Shown here: positions 1 to 8,734 of the stretch, in pieces
How positions within the stretch are numbered: position 1 is the first letter of the stretch
Layout of the letters: the number at the start of each line of letters is the position of its first letter
Assembly: GCA_000173575.1 (NCBI GenBank)
Contig: ABYL01000008.1
Coordinates: 51,816 to 115,815, forward strand
DNA from: Burkholderia sp. H160
Lineage (GTDB): Bacteria > Pseudomonadota > Gammaproteobacteria > Burkholderiales > Burkholderiaceae
Direction: 5' to 3'
DNA: 64,000 bases
Notes under the pieces: generated by a model
Databases searched by the model: none
Told to the model about the DNA's origin: nothing
The model's input: only the letters and a program-made list of their open reading frames with translations
Program-made: the position numbers and the translations under genes

Positions 1-5
1 CAGTC

Positions 6-873
6 ATGAACGAATCAGACCATCGGGCTTGATACGAAACGCGACTCGCACGCGTGCTCGACCATATCTACGATCACCTCGACGAACCGCTCGATATCGG
101 ACGGCTTGCGGAGATTGCGTGCCTGTCGCCGTATCACTGGCACCGGATTTATCAGGCGATGTATGGCGAGACGGTCGCGACGACTGTGCGGCGTTTACGG
201 TTGCATCGCGCGGCGGGTTTTCTTGCGAACAGTTCGATGCCGATTGCTCAGATCGCCGAGCGTTCGGGGTATAGCAGTTTGCAGTCGTTTTCGCGAACGT
301 TTCGTGCGGTGTTTGGTGTGCCGCCGGCGCAGTATCGCAGTCAAGGCACGCATAGCCGGTTCCGGCCAGCCCTTTCAGGAGACGATCAGATGACGATGAT
401 TCGGGAGGTCGTGATTCGTTATGTGGAGCCGATGGAGATTCTGTCGGTCGATCATGTCGGGTCTTATATGCAGATCGGTAAGGCTTTTGATGCGTTGTTT
501 GGGTGGCTTGCGAAACATAATCTGCTTGCGGGGCAGATGCGGATGATCGGGGTTTACTTCGATGATCCGGGGGTGGTTGAGGAGCAGGCGTTGCGGTCGA
601 AGGCGGGGGTGTTGTTGCCGGGGCCGGTGATGACTGAAGTTGCTGCGGGTGTTGGGATGGGTGGGGCGGTTTCTGTCACGCGTATACGTGGTGGCGAGTA
701 TGCGGTGTTGCGGCATGTTGGGCCGTATAGCGATATGCGGGCGGCTTATGACTGGCTATACGGGACTTGGCTCGTGCAGTCTGGGAGAGAGGCAGCGGAT
801 GCGCCGGTGTTTGAGGAGTATTTGAATAGTCCCAAGGAGACGGCGCCTGCGGAGCTGGTTACGGAGATTTGTT
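6..873 (+). pseudogene. AraC-family regulator with GyrI-like effector domain, damaged at both ends
   Basis: This looks like a transcriptional activator of the AraC/GyrI type: an N-terminal AraC helix-turn-helix pair that binds DNA and a C-terminal GyrI-like domain that usually binds a small molecule. The HTH region has the family pattern IACLSPYHWHRIYQ followed by IAERSGYSSLQSFSRTF. The effector domain begins near VVIRYVEPMEIL. An ATG at 6 opens MNESDHRA, then a TGA at 30-32, then YETRLARVLDHIYDH in the same frame. CGA to TGA would explain this, and the only remaining downstream start is GTG at 54. At the 3' end the reading frame leaves the family after EICL and runs straight into recombinase sequence at about 874. 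Family members normally stop within a few residues of that point. I infer loss of function, although a GTG-started protein could still fold. Confidence 0.75.
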
Positions 874-1304
874 TGGCGTATTGCGCGGAGCAGTTCGAAA
901 ACGATGGCTCGCCGGTCTCAACCATCGTCAAGGGTGTCAAGCGAGCCATGGCCGGCGAGTATAGCCGCGAACTTTCGGCGAAAGTCTTCGCTGGCCAGTG
1001 CCGTCTAATCGAGCTTGGGTTCCGGCAGGGAGGACCGGCGGGCTATGGATTACGCCGCATGCTTGTCGATCAGCACGGGTTGATTAAATCAGAGCTGGTT
1101 CGAGGAGAGCATAAAAGCCTTCAGACTGACCGTGTAATTCTGATGCCAGGACCTGAAAGCGAAATCAGAATCGTCAATCTGATCTATAGCTGGTTTATCA
1201 ACGAGTCGCTTAACGAGCACGAGATCGCCGCCCGTCTGAACGGCATGCGCATTCGCACGCATCTGGATCGCGAATGGACACGGGCAACGCTTGTCGCAGG
1301 TTAA
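874..1304 (+). pseudogene. Internal fragment of a serine recombinase gene fused in frame to araC
   Basis: The sequence from TGGCGTA at 874 to about 1289 matches the intact recombinase gene at about 3097-3512. By eye I count about 16 differences over about 139 residues, with many synonymous changes, so it is a diverged relative and not a fresh duplication. It carries the middle of the protein (YCAEQFENDGSPVSTIVKGV through LDREWTRAT). It lacks the N-terminal catalytic serine region and all of the C-terminal DNA-binding part, and stops at 1304 after unrelated residues. The join keeps the araC frame open, so an automatic annotator would call one 416-residue chimera. I read it as the scar of an older element of the same family at this site. 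Confidence 0.85.
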
Positions 1305-1482
1305 GAATCGTCATGATCGGATCGCTCGGCATTTTAAATCGGACCGAACCAAAATCCTGGTGTGACTTGCAAACGCACGGGACATCTGGCTGATCCTCAC
1401 TAATTGACTATTTAAGCCGTTTGGAGTGTTTGGTCCGTGATAGCACAGTTGTCAGGTGTGCAACTGAGGCGTATCTACGTGC

Positions 1483-1517
1483 AAAAAAAGCCGAGCAACT
1501 TAGATGTTACTCGGCTT
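1483..1517 (-). terminator. Rho-independent terminator-like hairpin, minus strand
   Basis: GCCGAGCAAC and GTTACTCGGC pair with one mismatch around the six-base loop TTAGAT. On the minus strand the stem is followed by seven T residues (A-run at 1483-1489). No annotated minus-strand gene lies just to the right of it, so either a small RNA or a lost gene ended here. Confidence 0.6.
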
Positions 1518-1712
1518 CCGTTTGCTAAACGACTATTCGATTGTCGTAGCACATTGATGATTCCGTCCGTGCGGAAATGACCCCAATTTATCATTGGCAC
1601 GGCAAGTCGCTCGATTTCTGCCGGGTAAGCCCGTCAAGGTCTCAAATGACGGCTCGACAGATTGCCAGCAGACCGACTCATTAGGCCAAACGCACTAACT
1701 TGGTCGTACAGT

Positions 1713-1750
1713 CGCAGAACTGCGGCGCCAGTCGCGCTTACTCTGGCGCC
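1713..1750. repeat. Adjacent short perfect inverted repeats
   Basis: CGCAG-AA-CTGCG (1713-1724) is followed at once by GGCGCCAG and CTGGCGCC (1724-1731 and 1743-1750) separated by 11 bases. Both are perfect. They could be a folded RNA element, an operator or a recombination site of the neighbouring serine recombinase. Nothing in the sequence decides between these. Confidence 0.45.
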
Positions 1751-2126
1751 CTACGACTACATTACTGTAGACAGATACAAAAGGTGAGAAAGAGTGCCTT
1801 GCTGGGTAAGGACTTGAGGGAGGTGCGCACGCATAAAGCGAGAAAGCGGAACTCATAAAATGAGAAATTGTGCCTGCCGCCGTCTCGAACCGGGTGCCAA
1901 GTAAATGGCCAATTGAACCTCTCCCGTCAGCGGACCGCGCTCGAGCCCGCACGAGGTTTTGAAAAAACTGCGCTTAAAGTAAGGAAATTCTAGCGATTTT
2001 CGCGGGTGATGGGAATCCGCTGGATGTGCACCGACGAACCTTCTCTATCCCCTCTCAGGCCCGCGATTTCGCTGCCGGGTCGAGAGGGCCGCGTGCGCCC
2101 GTCGCAACCCGACCTGGAGGGCACTC

Positions 2127-2570
2127 ATGAAATCTCCCCGCCTCTGTCTCGCCTGTGGCAACGCGTTCGTGCCGCTGCCGCATGTTCCCCGCCAGCGTTA
2201 CTGCTCGTCGGACGCCTGCCAGCGCGCTCGCCGGCGCGACTGGCAGAACCGCCGGCTCCGTAGCGACAGCGACTATCGCGACAACCAGGCCAGGGCGCAG
2301 GCGAGATGGCGAGCGGGCCACTCGGGCTACTGGCGCGAGTATCGAGCTGCACATCCAGCGTACCGGGAGCGCAACAGCAGCATGCAGCGGACGCGCAACG
2401 CTCGACGCAGTTTCAAGCCGATTGCAAAGATGGATGTCATCGGGCTCCCACGGCCGCTGGGCTCAGGCTTTTACGTGCTGTGCCACGCGGATGATGCCGG
2501 CGCTGCAAAAATGGACGCGTGGACCGTCCACATCGCCGTCCTGTCTGTGCCGGCGGCGCCGCCCATATGA
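2127..2570 (+). CDS. Small zinc-ribbon-like protein preceding the recombinase
   Basis: This 147-residue protein opens with a CLACGN ... RYCSSDACQRARRRDWQ pattern (residues about 7-40). The cysteine spacing suggests a treble-clef or zinc-ribbon fold. A long basic and aromatic stretch follows (DYRDNQARAQARW, YWREYRAAHPAYRERN), rich in Arg, Tyr and Trp, that probably contacts nucleic acid. The start is supported by CTGGAGGGC eight bases upstream. It lies about 170 bases before the serine recombinase on the same strand. It may be a DNA-binding accessory factor or regulator of the mobility module. I do not recognise a named family; the function is inferred from composition and position. Confidence 0.65.
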   Translation: MKSPRLCLACGNAFVPLPHVPRQRYCSSDACQRARRRDWQNRRLRSDSDYRDNQARAQARWRAGHSGYWREYRAAHPAYRERNSSMQRTRNARRSFKPIAKMDVIGLPRPLGSGFYVLCHADDAGAAKMDAWTVHIAVLSVPAAPPI

Positions 2571-2738
2571 TTGCAAAGAGATGACGTGATGCACATAGGC
2601 TTCGGGCCTGCTACCTTTGCCTTGTCACCGTTCGCTTTGGAACGCCACCGCCGCATGTGAAGCCGCGGCGTTCGCGTTTGGGGCTCCCCTTGCGCCCGGT
2701 GCCTGCCGCGTGTCTGGGTCTGAGTTGCGGAGCGGAGA

Positions 2739-4304
2739 ATGTCATTCAACAACGCGGGTGCAGCAGTCGTAGCCAGCTCCCTGGCCGGACGGGCAGCTGA
2801 GTACGTCCGCATGTCTACAGAACACCAGCAGTATTCGACCGAGAATCAACGCGACCGGATTCGAGACTATGCAGCCCGCCGCGGATTCGAAATTGTCCGC
2901 ACATATGCCGATGAGGGTAAGAGCGGTCTTCGAATCGACGGCCGCCAGGCCCTTCAGAATCTCATCTCCGATGTAGCCAGCGGCAAAGCCGATTTTTCCG
3001 TCATCCTCGTCTATGACGTGAGTCGCTGGGGGCGATTCCAGGATGCCGACGAGAGCGCGTATTACGAGTACATTTGCCGCCGTGCCGGCATCCAGGTGGC
3101 GTACTGCGCCGAGCAGTTCGAGAACGACGGCTCGCCTGTCTCGACTATCGTGAAAGGGGTAAAGCGGGCAATGGCTGGCGAGTACAGCCGTGAATTGTCC
3201 GCGAAGGTGTTCGCCGGCCAGTGCCGTTTGATTGAGATGGGCTTCCGGCAAGGCGGCCCAGCCGGCTATGGGTTGCGTCGCGTATTGGTCGATGAGCACG
3301 GTCTCATGAAGGCGGAGCTGTGCCGCGGCGAACATAAAAGCCTGCAGACGGACCGGGTAATCCTCATGCCGGGTCCGGAAAGCGAGGTGCGAACCGTCAA
3401 CCTGATTTACAACTGGTTTATCGACGGGTCGCTCGACGAATACGAAATAGCAGCTCGTCTGAACGGCATGCACGTGCGGACGGACCTTGACCGGGAGTGG
3501 ACACGAGCCACGGTAAGGGAAGTATTGACCAACGAGAAATACATCGGCAACAACGTGTACAACCGGGTGTCGTTCAAGCTGAAAAAGATGCGGGTGACGA
3601 ACACACCGGACATGTGGATTCGAAAAGACGGGGCATTTCAGGCAATTGTGCCAAGCGAGACGTTCTACACGGCTCAGGGCATCATGAGAGCGAGAGCGCG
3701 TCACTATTCCGATGAGGAATTAATCGAGCGACTGCGCAACCTTTACCGTAGTCGCGGATTTCTATCCGGCGTAGTGATTGACGAAACAGACGGGATGCCT
3801 TCTACGTCGGTCTATGTTTATCGATTCGGCAGTTTAATTCGAGCCTATCAGACTGTCGGTTTTACCCCTGGTCGCGATTATCGTTACCTGGAGACTAACC
3901 GCTTCCTGCGACAACTGCATCCGGAAATCATTGGGCAAACGGAGAGGAAAATCGCGGATTTGGGCGGCACGGTGATTCGCGACACGGCAACCGACCTGCT
4001 GACGGTGAACGACGAGTTCACGGCGTGCATCGTGCTCGCGCGGTGCCAGGCGCATGACAACGGCCGAAATCACTGGAAGGTGCGCTTCGATACCAGCCTC
4101 CTGCCGGATATCACAGTCGCGGTGCGGCTCGACCAGACGAATACTTCCACGCTGGATTACTACCTGTTGCCACGTCTCGATTTTGGACAACCGCGCATCC
4201 ATCTCGCCGACCGGAATCCAATCGAGTTTGAAAGCTATCGCTTTGATACGCTGGACTACCTTTATGGCATGGCCGAACGCGCCCGCCTCAGGAGAGCAGC
4301 GTGA
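2739..4304 (+). CDS. Large serine recombinase (resolvase/invertase catalytic domain)
   Basis: This site-specific DNA recombinase should cut and rejoin element ends through a serine-DNA intermediate. The resolvase domain begins with AEYVRMSTEHQQYSTENQ, where S26 is the expected nucleophile and R24 the adjacent arginine. YDVSRWGRFQDADE near residue 95 matches the second conserved arginine region. AGYGLRR and the following segment fit the recombinase DNA-binding domain found in large serine recombinases. At 521 residues it is typical of that class. The start has GCGGAGCGGAGA just upstream. Its last codons overlap the start of the ParB-like gene (GTGA at 4301-4304), so the two are probably translationally coupled. 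A diverged internal fragment of a relative is fused to araC at 874. It most likely mobilises this island. Confidence 0.9.
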   Translation: MSFNNAGAAVVASSLAGRAAEYVRMSTEHQQYSTENQRDRIRDYAARRGFEIVRTYADEGKSGLRIDGRQALQNLISDVASGKADFSVILVYDVSRWGRFQDADESAYYEYICRRAGIQVAYCAEQFENDGSPVSTIVKGVKRAMAGEYSRELSAKVFAGQCRLIEMGFRQGGPAGYGLRRVLVDEHGLMKAELCRGEHKSLQTDRVILMPGPESEVRTVNLIYNWFIDGSLDEYEIAARLNGMHVRTDLDREWTRATVREVLTNEKYIGNNVYNRVSFKLKKMRVTNTPDMWIRKDGAFQAIVPSETFYTAQGIMRARARHYSDEELIERLRNLYRSRGFLSGVVIDETDGMPSTSVYVYRFGSLIRAYQTVGFTPGRDYRYLETNRFLRQLHPEIIGQTERKIADLGGTVIRDTATDLLTVNDEFTACIVLARCQAHDNGRNHWKVRFDTSLLPDITVAVRLDQTNTSTLDYYLLPRLDFGQPRIHLADRNPIEFESYRFDTLDYLYGMAERARLRRAA

Positions 4305-5203
4305 ACCCGCGGCAGCAGCCCGGAGAAATCCGGATGGTCCCCGTCTCCCAGATTGAAGTTATCAATCCGCGAGAACGCAACGGTCGGGTTTTCAATGAAA
4401 TCGTCGACAACATCAAGGCCATCGGCCTGAAGAAGCCTATCCTGGTCACGCCGAGAGCAACGGCCGGTGGCATAGAAAAATACCTGCTCGTGTGCGGCGA
4501 GGGGCGATTGAAGGCATTCCGCACCCTTGGGGAAACGACAATTCCCGCGCTCGTCGTGAACGTGAGCGACGAGGATGCGTTCGTCATGAGTCTGACGGAA
4601 AACATCGCGCGCAGACAGTGTCGTCCCCTCGAACGCCTTGCAGGCATTCGGCAATTGCAGGAGCAGGGGTATGCGCCGAAGGTTATTGCCGAAAAAACAG
4701 GTCTTACTCCGACTTACGTCCACGGCATCCTCACGCTGCTGCGCCAGGGAGAAGAGAGACTTGTCGTTGCGGTGGAGAAAGGACAGGTTCCGCTGAATGC
4801 GGCCCTCATGATTGTCGGCGCTGGTGACGACGACGCTGAAATTCAGGCAGCACTACAGGAGGCCTATGAGTCTGGCAAATTGCGGGGCAAGCAACTGATG
4901 AGCGCTCGCCGTGTCATCGAGCGCAGAAAAGCACTGGGCCGAAGCACTGCGCACAATATGACCAGCAAGTCTGCCGCCGTCACGACCTCGAGTCTCGTGC
5001 GCACATATGAGCACGAGGTAGAACGTCAGAAGTCGATGGTGAAAAAGGCTGAATTCACCCAACAGCGGTTGCTGTTTGTGGTCGGCGCATTGAGGCAACT
5101 GTTTGCCGATGATAACTTCATCAACCTGTTGCGCGCGGAGGGACTGGCCAGCCTGCCGAAGTATCTTGCCGAACGCGTCTGGTCAAGCGGGAGTGTCACA
5201 TGA
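4301..5203 (+). CDS. ParB/RepB/Spo0J-family protein (first of two)
   Basis: The N-terminal ParB-type domain is visible in residues about 8-100: VPVSQIEVINPRERN, then LLVCGEGRLKAFRTLGETTIPALVV and LTENIARRQCRPLERL, which matches the ENxxR box. A helix-turn-helix-like segment follows (VIAEKTGLTPTYVHGILTLL). The 300-residue protein starts at a GTG overlapping the recombinase stop, and its own stop overlaps the ATG of the next gene (ATGA at 5200-5203). ParB proteins load on DNA and aid partition. Here there is no ParA, so the pair more likely maintains or regulates the excised element, or assists the recombinase. That role is an inference. Confidence 0.85.
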   Translation: MNPRQQPGEIRMVPVSQIEVINPRERNGRVFNEIVDNIKAIGLKKPILVTPRATAGGIEKYLLVCGEGRLKAFRTLGETTIPALVVNVSDEDAFVMSLTENIARRQCRPLERLAGIRQLQEQGYAPKVIAEKTGLTPTYVHGILTLLRQGEERLVVAVEKGQVPLNAALMIVGAGDDDAEIQAALQEAYESGKLRGKQLMSARRVIERRKALGRSTAHNMTSKSAAVTTSSLVRTYEHEVERQKSMVKKAEFTQQRLLFVVGALRQLFADDNFINLLRAEGLASLPKYLAERVWSSGSVT

Positions 5204-6102
5204 CGGGCGTAACCCTTGGATTCATCCCCGAGCCATTGTCGGTACCAGTCTCCAGCATCCTGCCATCACGCAGAATACCGACGCCCGTGGTCGAATCACG
5301 TAAATTCAAGCAGATAAGAACCTCCATTGAGGAGATAGGCCTCATCGAACCGCTCTCCGTGACGCCTGCGGACCGGTCTTCCGGGCAACATGTTTTGCTG
5401 GATGGTCATCTACGCTTACGTGCCATCCAGGACCTGGGGCATGAGCGGGCTGCCTGCCTTGTCGCTACCGATGACGAGAGCTACACGTATAACAACCGTG
5501 TCAATCGCCTCTCCACCATCCAGGAGCACTACATGATACGGCGTGTGATTGACAGGGGCGTCTCGCCTGAACGACTGGCGAAAGCACTTTCCGTGGACGT
5601 ATCACAGATTATAAAAAAAATGTCGCTGCTGGACGGCGTTTGCCCGGAAGCGGCTGAACTTCTCGCGGACCGACAATTCTCGCCGGAGCTTGTTCGCGCG
5701 ATTCGCAAAATGAAGCCCACGCGGCAGGTCGAATGCGTTGAGCTGATGGTCGCCGCGAACAATGTGTCAGTCTCCTACGCCGAAGCATTGTTGGTGGCCA
5801 CGCCTGCTGCGCGTCTGGTCGAGGGCAGGAAGCCACGCAAGCTGGCCAGTGTTAGCCCGGAGCAGATGGCAAAAATGGAGCGGGAAATGAGCAATCTGCA
5901 GGGGCAGTACAAGCTCGTGGAACAGACTTACGGCCAGGACGTGTTGAATCTGGTGCTTGCGAAAGGCTATCTCGCGAAGCTTCTCGAAAACGAATCTGCA
6001 CGGCAATACGTTGCCCAACGCCACCCAGACTTGATAGTGGAGTTCGAGTCCATCATCGCAACCATTTCTCTCGACCAGCAGCAATTCAGCGCCACCCTAT
6101 AG
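5200..6102 (+). CDS. RepB/ParB-like plasmid-partition family protein (second of two)
   Basis: This 300-residue protein has a ParB-like N-terminus (VPVSSILPSRRIPTPVVESR, then HVLLDGHLRLRAIQDLG), an HTH-like stretch (RGVSPERLAKALSVDVSQI) and a C-terminal helical region resembling RepB partition proteins. It is the last gene of the overlapping recombinase-ParB-RepB set. Its final ~300 bases are repeated, with decay, at 20051-20361. It probably acts with the preceding ParB-like protein on the same DNA. The absence of a ParA ATPase is notable for a partition protein. Confidence 0.8.
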   Translation: MTGVTLGFIPEPLSVPVSSILPSRRIPTPVVESRKFKQIRTSIEEIGLIEPLSVTPADRSSGQHVLLDGHLRLRAIQDLGHERAACLVATDDESYTYNNRVNRLSTIQEHYMIRRVIDRGVSPERLAKALSVDVSQIIKKMSLLDGVCPEAAELLADRQFSPELVRAIRKMKPTRQVECVELMVAANNVSVSYAEALLVATPAARLVEGRKPRKLASVSPEQMAKMEREMSNLQGQYKLVEQTYGQDVLNLVLAKGYLAKLLENESARQYVAQRHPDLIVEFESIIATISLDQQQFSATL

Positions 6103-6267
6103 TCGAACATGGACACAGTGCTCCCAATCCGACGCGCAGAGATGAACTACACGCTTTGTCGTCCGTGCCCGCAATGTCAATCCTGCGTATTCCGGTGATT
6201 TCTGATAAGGCGCCCAGCGCTTGAACAGCGCGGGCTTGACCTCAACCTTGTGGCCAGCACCTACCTG

Positions 6268-7092
6268 TCACTTTGGGTTCTTCATCGAGTCCACCGATAC
6301 CAAGCCACGCTTTTCAAGTGGAAGCACCTTGACGATTCCCGAGTCCCATAAGGCCACGGTGTCCTTCGACTGCTGGATGATAAACCCTGTCGCTATCGTC
6401 TCCTTCCCGTCCACCAGGTTGAAGCAGCGCTTCCCATGCGAGTGGGTAGCACATCCCTTTTGGTAGTCTGCCAGGTCGTCGGTTGTAATCGCGACGGCTG
6501 CGGCCGCGCCGAGTTCGACGGGAAGCACCATTACGGTTGCGAACGCTGCAGGAACTGCGAACATCAGGTAGACGCCGCCGAGGGGGAGAGCCAGCAAGTA
6601 CATCGCGAGCAGCTTCTTCCGCGCGCTCATCGCCGGTCGTCCCCGATGACGCTTACCGAGTGCCGTTGCCCCCTCAACCAGGGCGAAAGAGACAGCCCCA
6701 ACTACCGCCAGCGTACCTGCAGCCGAAAGAAGTGCCTTGGACTTCATCATAACTCGCAGAACAATGTCCAGGTCTTTCATTGCCGCAAGCACCGCAAATA
6801 CCAGGTAGTCGCTGCGTCCTTGTGGAAACGCGCCCGGATTGATTCCGAATCGCCCAAGATAGGTTTGCTGAAACGTTACACCCACCAGATACGCGAAATA
6901 TAGTGTCGCGGCGCCGACCAGCGGCGCCAGGACCTTCCAGGATGCAAGCCGGTCCTGTTTCTCGTGGCCTCCCTCCAATTCCCCGCCTCTACGGCTCGCA
7001 GTGTCGTCGGCCTCCAGAGGGTCTGATGGTGCCGCAGTCCGTAAAGCCTGAACTTGACGATTGCTGGTGCTATCGACACGATTCTTTGTCAT
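6268..7092 (-). CDS. Hypothetical inner-membrane protein
   Basis: The 274-residue protein has a charged N-terminal tail of about 50 residues. Three or four hydrophobic segments follow near residues 54-74, 120-141 and 161-195. A hydrophilic C-terminal domain of about 70 residues ends the protein. No enzymatic motif is recognised. AAGGACC lies just upstream of the start. It points back towards the mobility module and lies beside the Mrr gene. Membrane proteins of unknown role are common in defence cargo as effectors, but nothing here proves that. Confidence 0.6.
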   Translation of the reverse strand: MTKNRVDSTSNRQVQALRTAAPSDPLEADDTASRRGGELEGGHEKQDRLASWKVLAPLVGAATLYFAYLVGVTFQQTYLGRFGINPGAFPQGRSDYLVFAVLAAMKDLDIVLRVMMKSKALLSAAGTLAVVGAVSFALVEGATALGKRHRGRPAMSARKKLLAMYLLALPLGGVYLMFAVPAAFATVMVLPVELGAAAAVAITTDDLADYQKGCATHSHGKRCFNLVDGKETIATGFIIQQSKDTVALWDSGIVKVLPLEKRGLVSVDSMKNPK

Positions 7093-7599
7093 AGTAATTC
7101 GGTCCTTGTCGTTGTTAGTAATTTAATCAAATTCAGTTACGCCTGATGCCGCAGCAAGGGGCGCCGCTAGCAGCTAGCACGTCGGCAAGCCAACCGGTCG
7201 CTGCGACCGCAGAGTGAGGCGGACCCGGCGTTGTATGCGTTGGCGGCAGAGTGTCCGAAACGCTCATCCGGCCTATGACCGCAACCGCTCGATTTTCACA
7301 ATCATTTTCCGGTCAAGTCCGCGTTGCTGTAGATTTCACCGCTCATGCAGTTGTGTCCGACAGTTCTTCGGAAGCTCATGCGTGCCGCGCCCAGGAAGGT
7401 TCAGGCCGAGAGCGGAACCACAGCGCCTTTCAAGACGGTGAAGCGTGTGCAGGAGACTCAGAAGTACCCGCCGAAGCACCTGTGCAGACTGGCCGCCATT
7501 CTGCCGGTGGGCACGAGCAAACGCCGTCGCCAGGCGCTAGCCAGCAGCTTCCGCACAAAGCGCGAGTAAAATCGGGCTGTTCAATCCGAGGACATCGGC
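7093..7599. other. Divergent intergenic region between membrane protein and mrr-like gene
   Basis: About 500 bases between two divergent genes. The first 50 bases beside the membrane-protein start are AT-rich and suit a minus-strand promoter. A TAAAAT at 7567-7572 is a plausible -10 box for the mrr-like gene, but no good -35 is seen. A 74-codon open frame (7345-7569, +) has no ribosome site and no family resemblance, so I do not call it a gene. Confidence 0.4.
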
Positions 7600-8511
7600 A
7601 TGGCAATTCCTCCGTTCCAGCATTTCTTCTTGCCGTTTTTGAGCTTCATCTCGGACGGGAAGGAACACGCTCTGCAGGAGTTGGCGGAGCATCTGGCAAA
7701 GACCTTCGACCTGTCACAGGACGACGTCAATGAGGTCCTGCCCAGCGGGCGCCAGACGCGTTTTAGGAATCGAGTGGCATGGACCCGCACATACCTGTCG
7801 AAGGCCCTTCTGGTGGAATCCGCTGGTCGAGGTCGTTTTCGGATTGCGCAGCGGGGCCGGGAATTATTGGCCACCAATCCGACCAAGCTTGACGCTCGGT
7901 CGTTGCAGAAGTATCCGGAATTTCTGGCATTTCACCAGGCAAGTACTGACGACAATGCAGGCAACAGCGCAGAAGAGCAGGTGGTCGCCGGCGAGACGCC
8001 AGAAGAGCGACTGGAATCCAGCTACCAGGCTCTCCGCAAAGAGCTGGCGCAGGCACTCTTGCAGCAGGTGTTAAATGCATCTCCAGCCTTCTTCGAGCAA
8101 CTGGTAGTCGACCTCCTGGTTGCGATGGGTTATGGCGGTTCTCGGGGGGACGCAGGCAAGGCTGTCGGGCAAAGCGGCGACGAAGGCATTGATGGCATTA
8201 TCAAGGAAGACCGACTAGGCCTGGATATTATCTATTTGCAAGCTAAGCGCTGGCAGAACCCGGTCGGGCGGCCGCAAGTTCAGGCGTTTGTGGGCAGCCT
8301 TGTCGGCAAAGGTGCTGGCAAGGGCGTCATGCTCACAACCTCACGCTTCAGCGACGACGCAAGACAGTTCGTGAAGCATCTCCAACAAAAGGTTGTGCTC
8401 ATCGACGGGGAAGAACTGGCAGCGTTGATGATTGACTTCAATGTGGGGGTCTCGGCCACAACGCAGTACGTGGTCAAGAAAATAGACCTCGACTACTTTG
8501 GCGAGGAGTAA
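7600..8511 (+). CDS. mrr: Mrr-type restriction endonuclease (type IV-like)
   Basis: Mrr enzymes cut methylated foreign DNA. At 303 residues this is essentially the length of the classic Mrr. It has the N-terminal winged-helix domain (residues about 1-100) and a C-terminal PD-(D/E)xK nuclease domain. The nuclease motif reads GDEGIDGII followed by LDIIYLQAKRW (about residues 193-216), so the catalytic Asp and the Gln-x-Lys are present. PAFFEQLVVDLLVAMGYGG just before it is the usual lead-in helix. CGAGGAC precedes the ATG. It belongs to the cargo behind the recombinase-ParB-RepB module. If active it could conflict with the adenine methylase encoded at 50-55 kb, unless their sites do not overlap. 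Confidence 0.9.
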   Translation: MAIPPFQHFFLPFLSFISDGKEHALQELAEHLAKTFDLSQDDVNEVLPSGRQTRFRNRVAWTRTYLSKALLVESAGRGRFRIAQRGRELLATNPTKLDARSLQKYPEFLAFHQASTDDNAGNSAEEQVVAGETPEERLESSYQALRKELAQALLQQVLNASPAFFEQLVVDLLVAMGYGGSRGDAGKAVGQSGDEGIDGIIKEDRLGLDIIYLQAKRWQNPVGRPQVQAFVGSLVGKGAGKGVMLTTSRFSDDARQFVKHLQQKVVLIDGEELAALMIDFNVGVSATTQYVVKKIDLDYFGEE

Positions 8512-8734
8512 AGGAGCTCACCGCTTGCGGGCCGACCTTGCGTTGGCCGCATCGGTCCAGGAGCTGCCATCAAGTGTACCTGCGGTGAAGCTTGGAGACT
8601 GTAGAACGCGGTGTAACGATGAATGGGCGAGAAGTCGTTTGAGGACAAAGTGAGCTAGAGGTCGAGGCATCCGTTGGGACCAGCTCACCGCATCCGGCAC
8701 CTAGCGTATCAGGTCAGCTACGCTGCAATGTCAA

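Larger units (their letters stand above)
1305..2126. other. Non-coding stretch at the left end of the mobility module
   Basis: No convincing gene is seen in these 820 bases; the open frames have no family character or ribosome sites. The stretch holds a minus-strand terminator-like hairpin (1483-1517), a 6-bp inverted repeat CAGTTG/CAACTG near 1445-1466, and a cluster of tight inverted repeats at 1713-1750. It lies between a broken recombinase remnant and the intact module. It is therefore the natural place for an attachment site or a module promoter, but I could not identify a core sequence. Confidence 0.4.

Noticed and set aside
54-1304. One 416-residue AraC fusion regulator
   Set aside because: The second part is an internal piece of recombinase without a domain boundary, so the fusion is an accident of insertion, not a designed protein.
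2742-3704. 320-codon open frame on the minus strand
   Set aside because: Fully antisense to the serine recombinase, whose motifs are clear on the plus strand.
4301-6102. Complete plasmid partition system
   Set aside because: There is no ParA ATPase and no replication initiator next to the two ParB-like genes.
7345-7569. Small plus-strand gene of 74 codons
   Set aside because: No ribosome site and a very basic, unstructured composition typical of a chance frame.
8518-8700. Small minus-strand gene of 60 codons starting at a GTG
   Set aside because: Its end (SPSFTAGTLDGSSWTDAANA) looks protein-like, but there is no ribosome site and no partner; left as unproven.
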